From NCBI GenBank assembly GCA_964036155.1, contig OZ038422.1:2031001-2095000 (forward strand): a stretch of DNA of 64,000 nucleotides, in the 5' to 3' direction. Positions 23,554 to 35,232 of this stretch are shown in pieces. This stretch comes from Diploscapter coronatus (Eukaryota > Nematoda > Chromadorea > Rhabditida > Rhabditidae). The notes beneath the pieces are model-generated. The model saw nothing but the letters and a program-made list of their open reading frames with translations. It was not told the origin of the DNA and ran no database searches. The first letter of the stretch is position 1, and each line of letters begins with the position of its first letter. Position numbers and translations under genes: made by a program.

Positions 23554-23964
23554 ATGTTTTACTTTGACACACAGACTTGGCAGGCACTCGGATGCCCCAA
23601 ACTCAGAAAAGTCGACTATGAAGCGGCTGCATTCAATGGACAAGGTGTTCCATTCAAAGGCATATTTGAGGCCAGCATTTCCCTAAATGGGGTCCACAAG
23701 AAAAATTTCTTGCATGTAGTCGACGGTTGCGTCGCTTCTCTCTGTGGTAGAGACATGCTAGTAGCTTTGAAGGTGGACTGCGGTCCTCATTTTCCGGTCA
23801 ATGAAATATCAATGCATGATGAATCACAAGAGTGATCAAATCCAGGACCAGCATGAGAAGTTGGAAAATCCTGTGAACAGTGCTGAAAGCATAAATATGT
23901 TCCAATTCGAGATGCACTGACAGAAATCCTGTCCGAAAACAGTGAAGTTTTCAAAGGTGAATTG
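23554..23964 (+). pseudogene. Retropepsin (gypsy-type pol) remnant
   Basis: From 23554 a frame reads FDTQTWQALGCPKL, then AAAFNGQGVPFKGIFEASIS and VASLCGRDML, matching the second half of a Ty3/gypsy aspartic protease (the GRD turn near its end); the catalytic DTG half is missing. About 57 codons after GRD, across stops, EILSENSEVFKGELG matches the protease-RT linker of gypsy pol. Reverse transcriptase is absent. It ends where the START-domain reading begins. Confidence 0.6.
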
Positions 23965-25249
23965 GGAAAAAAATTGCAAGAAAATAATTACCGTTGGAAT
24001 TGGGAAAACCGATATGTTAAAGAACACTGGAAGATCAGTAAAGCAATACTGAAATTGGTTTATATTTCGAAAAAAATAGTCGAATCTCTGCCTAGCTTTA
24101 CAGAAAAACTATTTGAAGAAAATTTGTTCTTTTATGTTCTACCCTACTTCCTACGCAATAATACAGCAATTATAAGCGCTACCAAATTTCAGTACGCCAC
24201 CGCACCAATATCCGTAATGCAAGGACGCGACGTCGTTGTTTGCAGAATGTGGAGAAAAATCGATAATGATTACGGTATAAGATTTTAATATTTAATATTA
24301 TTTAGTCTTTCACGATGTATAGGAAAAGTTTTTCCAACGGGATTGTTGTTACATTTGAACGAATGTCCTAGGCCAAAATTGAAGCGTATCATCATCATAT
24401 TGTGTATTTTTTCATAAGAAAAATTAATATGCTTCTTTTTCCAGCCAATTATTTGTCAAATTAGCCAACATTTACCTATTTCTCGGGAAATATGTCTTGA
24501 AACTTAAATAAAAAATTATTTTAGTGATCGTCGCGAGTAGTTTCGAAACTGACATCAAGCCGTTCGACAAGAAAACTCGGTAAATTAAAACCACCCGATT
24601 TTTTTTTTGCTAAATTAGATAATTAATTACTTCGTAACCAATTATATAGTATAGGAAGAGATTTTTCCTGCATTACTCCATAACCTAAACTATGGGCAAC
24701 GAAGTAACAGTATCCAATTTGCCGACTTGTTTTTGTATTTAATATTTAATTTCAGATCCAAAGCAAACGTTATCGCCGGCCGAATTCAGTCTTTGGGTGG
24801 GAATAAGGTCCACTTCGACTACCTCATGTCTGTTGAGCTCAACGAAAAGGCCATTCCAGAACATGTAAGTAAAATTATAGGTTTCAAAACATTACGAATC
24901 TAATCAGGGAAAAATATAAATATTCGGTGTCTCATCCCACATTGAAATTTTAATGAGAAAATTCTTCCACGGTAATTCCAAAACTCCATTATTTTTGAAC
25001 TTATAAACTTGTAAGCCATGAGTCTTCATATATCATGAGATAAGATAGCAAAATAGCTTTTACTACCATGTCCTATTTTTTTTATTTATCGTGTTCTGTT
25101 TGCATATCATTAAAAATCTTTCAAATTTTGCGATATGTTTCATGATTTCCCATTAACTTCAGGTGTTGAGCAACCACGTAGCCGAACTCGCTTTGAAAGA
25201 CGCCCTTGCTGGAAAAGTCTACTATGAAGCTACCTATGGAAAGCATTGA
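23965..25249 (+). CDS. START-domain lipid-transfer protein (5' end uncertain)
   Basis: Exons: open from about 23965 to 24274, then 24525-24579, 24756-24864 and 25163-25249; all junctions are in frame and end in TGA. Residues seen: VYISKKIVES...LFEENLFF, then ISVMQGRDVVVCRMWRK (the RDFV-R-W strand of START folds), YVIVASSFE, a KANVIAGRIQSLGG strand pair, VELNEKAIPEHVLSNHVAE (the IP-x2-L/V-x-N turn before the C-terminal helix), and a short tail. START proteins carry sterol, phospholipid or ceramide between membranes in the cytosol. Only about 185 residues are visible, close to one START domain. The beginning merges without a stop into a retrotransposon pol remnant and lacks a clear ATG, so the true first exon may lie elsewhere or the gene may be broken. 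Confidence 0.65.
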
Positions 25250-25794
25250 ATTCTAGATTTCTAGACTTTCGAATATCAGCGATAAAAATACGTTTATTGC
25301 CACTTTTCAAATGATAAACGCTAAAATAGTCTAGGAAAATGAAAAATACACGTATTAAGGTCATATGAACTCGCCAATATATGGCAGTCAATAAATATTT
25401 GGTCAAAACGGAGAAAGTTGACTTTTAAATTTTCAAAAATCTCCTCCATCGATATAACTTTTCTTATCAATTATTTTGAAGAAGAAGAAGATCAAAAATC
25501 AGAAGTTTCTGCACTTTCGTTAAGTTCTGGTTTGTGGTCTAATCTCAAAAAGAAGTTTCCACCCATCTTATGTTAATCAGCTTTCCTTTCGCAACAAATC
25601 TACAGACAAAAAATCTCGAGAAACATCTAGGTAAAGCTCGAAAATGACACTAGAGAAACTCATAAAATTACAGAAGATCTATAAAAAAAACTAGATTTCT
25701 ATCAAGAAGATTGCAATGATTTGATGCTTTCTATTAATCGTTGAGCTAGCGATAGCAATTTTTGGGCTAGCGTTAACTTGTCGGTAGTCGGGGC
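25250..25794. other. Intergenic gap between START gene and amine oxidase (tail to tail)
   Basis: About 545 bp between two converging stop codons. AT-rich, no exon or RNA gene recognised; presumably both 3' UTRs. Confidence 0.4.
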
Positions 25795-28700
25795 CTAAAA
25801 CTTGCATTTCTCACCCTAAAAATCGTAAAAACTACCTCATCAGCTAGCTTCTTAAGTTCTTCGCCAACGTTATCATTATTATTTTCACTTGGTTGAACGG
25901 GAGTTCTATAGACATGCTGGGTTATAACCGAAGTGGGCAGTGGGTCTAAAATGGTATTTTTTGTCAAAATTAGCAAAATTTTATACCTTCAATATTGCCC
26001 ATACTGAAGTGATAGAACTGGTCATTTCGGGTTGGATCGGAGCTGAAATATTTTTACTCTTTAAATTTTGATTCTCCAACGAAAAAATTTGGAGTACTTT
26101 TGATGCCGAAGCCTGGGAGGGGTGTGCAAAGTGGTGCACAGCTATTTTTAGTGGTTAGAAAAGCGAAAAAAAATAGCACGCTAAAAAGAGACTGGCCTAA
26201 AATCGCTTCTTTCTCCCCTCATTTTCGACCTCCCAGATTTCGGCGTCAACAATAATCATTAGTTGAGAGTTCTGTTGAAATGGCTCAATTTTTGAGGCAC
26301 AGATTGTTTAATGAACTACCAAACCCCACTCTATTAACCTATGAGTTTATTTTAGAAATAAGTAAAAAATACTATCGTACATTTTGTATAAAACCCATCA
26401 TGCAATCATTTAAGCAAAATTTCGTCGAATTATTTTAAATTTTGAGCCCTACCTCGGTGGGTAATGCGTACTAGTTTCATAGTGGAAACTATTGCCGTTT
26501 GACGAGGTCTGGCTTGATGAAGGGGCGGAGTCAAAATGAAGGCGGGTGTCTGAAAATTTGAAAGCAATATTTTCCTTAGATTTTTAAAGTAATTGCATCA
26601 GAGCGGGAATCTTCAGTGTATTATTCAAAATCAGGAACACTTTCATACGTTTCGACGTAACATCTATTGTCAAAATAAGAAATTCTTGAAAGTTAAGTTC
26701 GATATTTATATCTTTATATTGCTATTTAATTTGCTTGAATATTCACCTGAATTATCCCCCAAATTGCCAAAGCTGAAATGATGCATCGTTGAAGTCTCTA
26801 GGTTCTCAATTTTCGGGTTTACTGATGAAGTTTCATAGTGGAATTGGAAGTTAGCTGCTGATTCTGGTAACATCGTTGATGGCTCTGGAAAATTCATTGG
26901 TTGTTTCGATACTTTACTTTCAAATTAGAAATGCGAATTTGCTCCCAAGTTTTGGGAGCGCGACACTCATTTCTGGGGGTAAAGTGTTCCAAACCTGTTT
27001 CCGGCGACCTGGGTCTCTGATCGTTGTTCAGAATCCTCAAAGTTTGATCAATCTCTCCATATCCACTATTATCAAATTCAGCGTCATTCGACTCCATATC
27101 CGGGGCTAAAATTAAGCTTCCGCAACTTTAGGAGATTTGTGAAAATGTTTCCAAACTTTTATAGGAACTTTACAAACTTACAACTAGAAGGAGTTTTACG
27201 GTTTCCGAAACTGAAATGATCGAAGGTTGAGGTTTCCAGATTCGGCAGTTTCGGGTAGTGGCTTGAGGTGTGGTAGGGGAAGGGAGTTACTGGGTTGTCC
27301 TAAAATGGAATAATAAGTTCAGTAATAAAAGTTAAGCTTACATTTTGATTTATTGGATCATTTTGCTGGCTGTCTCTTGTTCCATCGATAATACCAGGTG
27401 GATAGTGTGATGATGTCTGATAGACGAAGGGGGTGCTCGCTTGTAGAGGGTAACTATGAGGAGTGCTGCTTTCCTGCAATTTGAAAAGAAAAAAACTTGT
27501 CATAACAAAATTTGTAACTTTTTCAATTATTAGGAAACCGTATAAACATCATAACACAGGACAAATGCGAAATAGTATGTTAGGCAAGAGAAAGGATATG
27601 CCTCGAGAATGCTATTTCGCTCATGTTTTGTGTCATGATGTCATGCGGTTTCCAGGTTGCCCTTTTTCAATATATAACTTAAATGTCATTTTTCGAGAAG
27701 TAAACAAGAAAAGTTAGCAATATTAATTTTGAAAGATCATGTCAAAGAATCGTGAAACTTAAATAAAAGAATTCTATGCCAATTTTGTTTATTCAATTAA
27801 AAAATAATTGATTTCTCTGATGTAAGAGAATTACTCAAGTATTATCAAAAAAGTATGAAGATAAGACTTGAAGCATAAATAAAAATACCGTTTCATGACT
27901 GACAACTCCAGGAGGATAGTGAGTCGAGGTGTGATAGACAAAATGTTGTTCACCACTCATTGGGATGTCTTTCTGTAGGGCGTTTTCGAATTTTGTCGCT
28001 AAATTAGAACAAGACTATTGTCAATGACCGATTACTTGAGACGAAGTAAATTATGCTGACTTTCGATGAATATGAATTACCATATTGTGTTGCAGCAGAC
28101 TTTACACTATTAAATAGTTTTCAAGGAATGAATACAGCGACTATTTGTAAATACGCAATGCACACTTTGCATATAAGAATTTGTGAATCATTTAGTTCGT
28201 CTCAAGTTATCGATAATTAATCAACTAACATAATTTTAGAGATTAACATACTTACCTGCTAATTTTTCGCTGACCGCGTCGGCTACTAATTTTCCAGAAA
28301 CCACGGCTCCGTTCATCATTCCCGTAGAGGTATTCGATAGCTCAGAAGAAGCGAAATAGACGTTTTGCTAAATTTCGCTCAATTAGCATATCGCTAAACC
28401 TTTAAATTTAACTTCATTAGTAATTATTAAAGTGAAACACGTTTTTGGCATAATTTAGCGTTACTTCAATTATTTGAATAATTATTGTTAATCTTTACCT
28501 GACTATTCGTATAATATCCTTTCAAAAACTCCAATAATCCAATGTCAAATCCAGGCTTGAAAACTCCAACTGAACCTCTAGCGAAAGGATCGGCAGAAAG
28601 CTGGGAGTCGCTAAAAATAGGGTAAAGTCGAATAGCTAAGCAATTTATCACTGACCTAACATCCAATGGTGCGAAATCGGTATTCTGCATGATTTTCGCG

Positions 28701-31700
28701 ATAATCTGAAGAATTCTTATAAAGTAGATTTTTTTTAAATCGAAAACCCTGAACTTCTATATTTTAGTGGCTATTTGTAAAAGTAGCCACGTAGCCACTC
28801 TGGGCGAAATAGTGTGTGGAAGAGTTTTTTTCTATTGTTTCATGCTGCTTGGTTAAAGATGGCTACTCTTGCAAATTAGCACTTTAGCTAAGCGCGGTCT
28901 TTATTTTACCTGAACGTATTGATTATGTCGACCGTCCTCTGATAGGTTGTAATTGAAATGCGCGATGCCCCATAAAATTCCGGTCTGACCCCGGATTTGG
29001 CCTAAAATTCACATGCATCGATTTCTGGAGCTATTCCTTCAAACCGCATCCCGGCCCGTAGCCCATGTCGAAAGTGGTCAACCACGCGATAGGTCCATTG
29101 TCAGAGGTGAAGATTACCTAGTTTTTTTTCTGATAAAATGCATTTATCCTCTCTGAGAATTTATGAATTTTTAAAACAAATCGCCTTTGAAATATTTTGA
29201 AGCATATTATATTTTCTTAATTGAAAGGCTGAGCATTTTGTGTCAAATTTCAGCTTAAAAGACTGTAATTTTTATTTTTATGCAAATTAGGGATTTTTGT
29301 TTTTTAAACGAGTGTAAAGTACTTTGCTTTTTTCCTTCAAGATATAATCATTTTGATATCGATTCGACACACGAAAACCATCATTTGAAATTTTCATTAA
29401 ACTAACGATCATTTTGAAACAGGTGCCAACGTTGCTGTTGTAAAACTTAATGTTTATAAGAAGTTGCAAAATTGAAGAGATCAACTTTGAATTCATTTAT
29501 TTAAAATAGAAAAGAAATTTGAATCGTATTAATTTTTCTAGACTCACCTGTCCCGACTTCCCTTGATTCCTCCAGAACGCGATTTCATAGGTCATCACGA
29601 AATAATACGCAAAGCCGGTCGGTTTATAGCTATCTAAAATCTAACCTTAATTTTTGAACTAATTTTTATAAACCCATTAAATTAACGAAACTCTAATTAG
29701 TTTGATCTGATAATTGAAATGATCTATTTTCGCCTAATAAACTAACGGAATTATCTTATATCTATAGTTTTTCATCTAAATCTGGCCCTGGCTTCCGATT
29801 TTCTAGCTTCTTTCATTCTCCCATTTTCAAACGTTCTCTTGCTTTTCCTTTCCTTGACGCATCTAGCTTTAGACTTCGGGCAAAGTAAAACGACTGTAGC
29901 TCAGTGATAGGGTATTGAGTTTAGAAAAATCATTTGGCAACGATCACGACTCGCTCCTTTGCAACAATTTTTGCCATATTCGCCTCAAGAGGCTAGAGAG
30001 AAAGAGAGAGTTGGAATCGAGAGACGAATGAGAAACGAGAAAAATTAGAGCCAGGGCCAGATTTGGGTGAAAAACAGTAGCATATTTTAAATCATTTAAT
30101 TTCGTACCTATTAAATTAGCGAAACTCTGATTCAAAGGCGGGTTGAATCGAATATTCGATAGAGTGACTAAAGGCGCCGTAACTATGACTTGTTTAGCTG
30201 AATATACAGCTTGGGTCGTTCGGACTTGGACTGGATTTGCTACTGAAATAATCAATTCGACATTTGAAATGAACGATGAAATTCAGTTGAGAATATTTTC
30301 GAACTTACACTCATTAATCTCCAATACCGGTTCACTGTATCTTATGTGCATGCCATCTGCTAACTGCCTAAAATTACCATTCAATAATTATGGAATCTTA
30401 AAATATCCGTTATTTTATTTCTCTTAATGACGCATTATTTTAGGGCGATTTGAAAAAGTAGTTGCATCGTTGAATACAAAATCTAATGGAACGGGGTTGT
30501 AAGTTCCAACCCTATATTTTTTAATTCAACGATGCTACGATGCAACTACTTTTCCAAATTGCCATATTTTAGCTTAAATATTAAAACTTATTATTGTTTC
30601 GGTCAAATTAGGTGAAAGTTCGTGTGTCGAAAAATAGCAAGAAAAGGCGAGAGACACAGGAAATTGCGTGCCCATTTTCTTTTCATTATCCCTCGCTGAT
30701 CCTCCCTTCTCTGTGCTCTAGTCTTTCCCTTTGCGTATATAGTTATGATCCGCATTTTTCGTAAGGCACTCTTTAGCGCACGAACTGTCACTTCGTTTGA
30801 CCGATGCAATACTTACTGAGTCAACTGGAACATTCCCTTGTCCAATAGCATCCCCTTTCCATGACCCAAGTTCCTCAACAATTCAGCCACCGTGGTGTTG
30901 TCGGATGAAGTAGTAATGGGCAGCTGCAACGCTGATATCGTTTCGCTCGGAGCGTCGTAGAAGGTCTGAACTTTTGTTAATTAAATTGAAGAAGCTGATC
31001 TTCATAAATTTCACAATTTTGTACTGCACTAAATCCTCAATATGCCTTAATGAGATGATTTGGTAGATTTAATAGTAAATCGAGAGTAGGCTACGATATT
31101 TCTCAGCAATATTCAAATATCGGATCGGCAAACTTCCAACGTCTGATGATAATATGGCAAAATACAAGGTTGAATAAATTTGAGGTAATTCATTCTTCAT
31201 AAAAATATGATACGTTTCAAAACATCATGTATCATACATTTTCTACAAGTTTTTAGTAATGGAGATATGGCCCGTAATAATATTGCTAATGACCGATAAC
31301 CTGGGACAAAATAAATGAAACGCAGCTTTGATGCGCGCTGTTTGCAGCAAACCTTACGACAATTCATCGGTTCAGTGAATGTAGTGAATAAATGTGACGA
31401 CTATTTATGCATACACAATGCACACTTTGCATATTCGAGTCTGTGCATTATTTATTTCGTCTCAAGTTATCGGTCATCTAAAGTAGCAAAAAATAAGCAG
31501 CTATTTTCCCCACCTGCAACAACCTATTAATCGCGTCGGCATCTGGCTGAGTTTGAATCGACGATTGGACGAATTGATTGGCGGTTTGATTCGCCAATGG
31601 CAAAGAGTCCGGCGACTGGACCAACTCGGCAAATGTCGGTCGGGTCGATAGGTTTTGAGACCAGTTTATCGCTCTGGAATTGAATACGTCTCAGATTTTT

Positions 31701-33910
31701 CGAAACTTCAAAGAATTACAATTTTATTTAACAGTCAGATGCCTATATGTTAGCATTCTAACACTATCACGATAAAGCGTGTTTGAAAATGCTTCGAATT
31801 CGTGAGCATGTGAATATTTATAAAATGATTATTCGGATAATTATTGGAATTTAAGTTAATAAACCTTAAAATGCTAAAAAATAATCAAACCTTTTCGCTC
31901 TCTGCTTCTTTCTTTCAAAGTAAGTCGCTCGTTCGCCGCAATTGGCCTGAGGGAAGAACTCCAAATTCACCTCCTTCGCCAAATTGATTATCTCCTTATG
32001 GTTTGGAGATATGAATTGGGCTCCTAGAAAGATGTCTCGTTTTTAATTTTTGACCCTAAAAATACCATGATCTATCCAAACATCCCCAGTGGCGGTCGTC
32101 ATGCTTTTAGCTCGGATTCGACCGCCTACCTAAATTTTTTCGGGTTTGTCTAAATTCCAACCGATCAACATTACTATTCCGTATTATTTTTCATCTGATT
32201 AGGAAAATTTTCAAACGTATTTTCTTGTATTTCATTGATCATTAATAGAGAATTCATTGATCTTTTCACGTGTAAATTATGTACAATATTCTTCTAGAAA
32301 TATTCATTTGTATAAGAAAAATGAATAACTTATCTATAAAATAAAAAAAGTAAAAATAAATATATATATGTATATGATTTTATTTTTAAAATAATCATAC
32401 CGTCCCCCTGGCTTCTAGAATTATGACAGACGCTCGCGGGTGGGTCGTTCGTAATTGCCTAGCGGCGGTCAGACCCGTCAACCCAGCGCCTACGATTATC
32501 ACATCGTAGACCTAAAACTAATTGGTTGGAACGGCAACTTGGAAGCCGCGAGACCACGAGACATTGAGAAATAATGTGTGGGAAAAGAAAGCCTATAATT
32601 CCATATCCTACCCTAGCCCTATACTATTTCTCCAATGTCTAGTGTCTCGTGGTCTCGCGGTTTCCAAGTAGCTTTTGGAACTATGCACTATGGATTGAGA
32701 TGGAGTATTTTTTGGATCATTAGCTGAATTTATTATCTAAGCTTTTTTCTTAAATTCATTTATCATCAAATGTCAAAAAGTAAAGAAAAATATGCAATAA
32801 GAGTTTTAAGTTTTTTAAGTTTTTTTTTGCTATGAAAAACTATCGGTTATGAACTTAGTCGCCTTTTTGTACAATTTTTAAACTCGAAGTTCAACTGCTA
32901 GAGGCTCGAACCATAAACTACATTAGGAAGATTGTTCGAAGACTCAAAATAAACAACTAATTCCTGTCTTCAGTGATAATCGTCGCTTGTTTGCCAGCAA
33001 TGTTTTATTTTCACTTCGAAAATAAGTCCTGAGGGCAAAATTCGGGTTTAGTCGTTCTTTTCTCAGCTCTTTCGAACACGGCGTCATCCGAAAGGCAAAT
33101 ATTCCGCAAACGCGGGGAATTTTTAGGCGACTAACCGATGTTTTCGGTCTCTAGGCTTTGGTTTATTTTAATGAGGTAGTGATTTTCTAAATAAGTTTTT
33201 AAATATTTGAAGATTTTGTTATATTTTCCTATCGTTAATTGTCTCGTACGATTTTTCTGAAAGGTTTATAAAATTAATCAAGCAAACTCCAAAGTACAAG
33301 TGATGCCGACTTTTTTAACCATAAGTTTCAACAAATTCTTGCATTTTCGCATACTTCGAAATTGTAATTCACGCAAAAATTTCATAGAAAAGTAAACCCG
33401 CAATTTGTAGCATTACATTTGACAACTTCATGCGCAAAGTGATCGTTTCCGCAAGAATTTAAAATGAATGTTTGATGCGAATTGCATCGAGTAACAAATT
33501 TAACCTCAATGTAAAATGAAGAAAAAATTACAAATATAATCGTTAGAGAAAAATCTATCTAACTGTAATGCAATATGAAAAAAAACATCGAAATATTATG
33601 TAGAAGAAAAATTTTCATAATTTTCTCCAATATTTGTACTCTATTTTTGAATATGATGCTATTCGAAAATTTTAGAAAAAAAATCTGTAATTTACTAGCC
33701 ATTCCTATACTATTTCTTCTATATCATATAAAAATTACGATTTTCGGAAAGAGAATTTAGAGAAATTTGCCTAAATTTCCCATCACAAACCTGTCCCTCC
33801 CTGTTCTCGCGAGAAATTGGAAACGAGGTCTGCGGGAAGACGGCTGGAAATAGATGAAACAGATGAAGGAAGTGGAAAAATAGGCCGACAACAGTCAGCC
33901 GCAGGTCCAT
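25795..33910 (-). CDS. Secreted FAD-dependent amine/polyamine oxidase with repetitive C-terminal tail
   Basis: Exon 1 (33791-33910) encodes a hydrophobic signal peptide (LRLTVVGLFFHFLHLFHL). Exon 2 (32401-32511) gives the dinucleotide-binding motif VIIVGAGLTGLTAARQL ending ILEARGT; exon 3 (32066-32129) VGGRIRAK...WIDHG. Further exons: 31891-32023, 31514-31673, 30817-30965, 30309-30367 (LADGMHIRY), 30108-30242 (VIVTAPLV), about 29547-29635, 29055-29120, 28911-29004 and 28500-28700. At about 28258-28368 lies the C-terminal FAD segment VYFASSELSNTSTGMMNGAV. This is the flavin amine-oxidase family (MAO, polyamine oxidase, L-amino-acid oxidase); substrate unknown. Several NxS/T sites suit secretion. 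Exons from 27985 to 25795 add an unrelated tail with five F-x-Y-x-T-S modules and three HFS(F/M)GN modules. The stop is at 25795-25797. Tail exon joins are partly inferred. Confidence 0.8.
26099..26249. mobile_element. MITE family E, copy 1 (TTGATGCCGAA TIR)
   Basis: TTGATGCCGAAGCCTGGGAGG at the left is the inverse of the right end CCTCCCAGATTTCGGCGTCAA. A second copy with the same interior (TTTTTAGTGGTTAGAAAAGCG) is at 43392-43539. Both lie in introns of unrelated genes. Confidence 0.85.
27531..27662. mobile_element. Hairpin MITE family F, diverged copy
   Basis: Right end GCGGTTTCCAGGTTGCC matches the inverse of GGCAACTTGGAAACCGC from the other copies; the left end AGGAAACCGT is shortened. 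Lies in an intron of the amine-oxidase tail. Confidence 0.5.
28017..28215. mobile_element. MITE family C, copy 1 (GACCGATAACTTGAGAC TIR)
   Basis: About 200 bp with ends TCAATGACCGATTACTTGAG and CTCAAGTTATCG, and interior CAATGCACACTTTGCATAT. Matches copies at 31282-31477 and 45831-46033. It occupies an amine-oxidase intron. Confidence 0.85.
29767..30076. mobile_element. 310-bp inverted-repeat element with a tRNA-like A-box inside
   Basis: GTTTTTCATCTAAATCTGGC at the left mirrors GCCAGATTTGGGTGAAAAAC at the right, with GCCCTGGC/GCCAGGGC continuing inward. Inside, TGTAGCTCAGTGATAGGG (29896 onward) looks like a Pol III A-box and ACGATCACGACTCGC about 45 nt later like a weak B-box. Located in an amine-oxidase intron. 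Confidence 0.6.
30443..30563. mobile_element. Foldback MITE (GGCGATTTGAAAAAGTAG TIR)
   Basis: Arms GGCGATTTGAAAAAGTAG and CTACTTTTCCAAATTGCC are inverse; the pairing continues through GTTGCATCGTTGAAT with a short duplication of CGATG in the right arm. In an amine-oxidase intron. Confidence 0.75.
31282..31477. mobile_element. MITE family C, copy 2
   Basis: Ends AATGACCGATAACCTGGGAC and CTCAAGTTATCGGTCAT, interior CAATGCACACTTTGCATATT as in the other copies. In an amine-oxidase intron. Confidence 0.85.
32533..32672. mobile_element. Hairpin MITE family F, complete copy
   Basis: GGCAACTTGGAAGCCGCGAG pairs with CTCGCGGTTTCCAAGTAGC across 140 bp, extended by ACCACGAGACATTG. Lies just upstream of exon 2 of the amine-oxidase gene (minus-strand sense). 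Confidence 0.8.
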
Positions 33911-33960
33911 CCCAAAGCCCTGAAGTGGCATGAAATTAATCAATTCATTCAAACCCGTAA

Positions 33961-34072
33961 GGCAATTTGGAAACCTCAGGTCATGCGAAATAGTGTGAGA
34001 AAAGAATCGTTTTCCCTCCATCCCTCACGCTATTTCGCATATGACTTGAGGACTTGAGGTTTCCAAATAGCC
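33961..34072. mobile_element. Hairpin MITE family F, promoter-proximal copy
   Basis: GGCAATTTGGAAACCTCAGG pairs with GAGGTTTCCAAATAGCC; the inner CATGCGAAATAG pairs with CTATTTCGCATATG. It sits about 50 bp upstream of the amine-oxidase ATG at 33910 and so may lie in its promoter or 5' UTR. Confidence 0.8.
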
Positions 34073-34164
34073 AATCTGTAACAAGTGATACAGTTAAGCG
34101 ACAATCTGAAGAAAATTATGCGATGTAGTATAATGAATAATATGAGCTTGATAGCAATCCCTAA

Positions 34165-34413
34165 ATGGCAGACTAGTAGTCAATTCATTCAAAATTTCGA
34201 TGATGCATGAGTGAAATTAACGATTTTACCGGAATTCAACGAGTATCTGATTTCGAATTAGAAGGTAAAAGATTGATAATTAACACGTTTTCTACGGCAT
34301 AAAAGTTCAATAAATGGCAGTCTATTACTCAATTCATTAAGAATTAACGATTTTGCAGGAACGTAACGAGTATCTGATTTCGAATTACAAAGTAAGAGAT
34401 TGATAGTTAACAC
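34165..34413. repeat. Diverged tandem repeat, two units
   Basis: AATGGCAGACTAGTAGTCAATTC.. at 34165 and AATGGCAGTCTATTACTCAATTC.. at 34313 each lead to ACGAGTATCTGATTTCGAAT and GATTGATA(A/G)TTAACACG. Unit length about 125-150 bp. Confidence 0.65.
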
Positions 34414-35097
34414 GATTTGGACACAATTGTACATGATTCCCGAAACGGATGTAAAATAAAATAAAATTCATCTTGCTTGAAAAGGTATGCGACGTAGATT
34501 TCAAATTCAATACATAGTATGATGGACCAATTATGATTTAAACATAATTAAACCATGGTTATATAGAATAAATTATGAAATTTTGGATCATTAAAAATGA
34601 ACCCGAAACTTTATAGACATGGGCCGATTATGTTCACGAATCCCAACGCGTGTATTTTTGTCTGCGATGTTTGTATGATTTGGGTTCACAATGTTACTTT
34701 GTTAGGTAAACATATAGACGCTAACAGAAAATACGGGAAAAGTGAGCAGAAACTTCGAAAACCGAGAAATCTTGCACAAATTCAAACAGAAACATAGCCA
34801 ATCTGAGTTCGTATAACGTAATCTAACGTCCAGATAGAATTTAGAGATCGAACTGCTATTGCAAAGAAAGGAAAATAAAAGCGAACAAATATTCCCGGAG
34901 ACATGGAATCTTGAATTTTGGCGAAGCATAGACGATATGATAAATCAAAGTTTATACCATTTTTAAATAACCTCTACTGAGCAACTAAAATTGCAGATTT
35001 GGGAAAAAATATCTTACAAATAACCATTTAAAACATAGATAGCAAAATCTTCAATTAACTTCATTACTTTCTCTTGCTAGTAATGAAATTTTCAAAA

Positions 35098-35232
35098 TCC
35101 GACTTGGGAACTTTCCACTGCAAAAATTCGATCATCGTCTCGTCTCGTTATTAAGGGTAGTAACTCAAAGCTGGCTAAAATAATTCACACCGCATAAGGG
35201 ATATTTGCGGTGGAAAACGTCCCAAGTATGTT
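35098..35232. mobile_element. MITE family D, copy 1
   Basis: Right end GCGGTGGAAAACGTCCCAAG with interior AATTCACACCGCATAAGGGATA shared with copies at 38198-38330, 42588-42722 and 44602-44757; the left end ACTTGGGAACTTTCCACTGC is its inverse. Confidence 0.8.

Larger units (their letters stand above)
25836..27985 (-). repeat. Protein-level repeats in the amine-oxidase tail
   Basis: Separate exons encode FVYHTSTHYPPG (about 27935), FVYQTSSHYPPG (27415), FPYHTSSHYP (27255), FHYETSSVNP (26830) and FHYETSTHYPP (26475). A partner motif LETST-x2-HFSFGN occurs near 27205 and 26775, and HFSMGN near 26005. One module per exon points to exon duplication. Confidence 0.7.

Noticed and set aside
33961..34072. 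Possible upstream coding extension of the amine-oxidase exon 1
   Set aside because: The extra open frame runs through a hairpin MITE; the ATG at 33910 begins a clean signal peptide.
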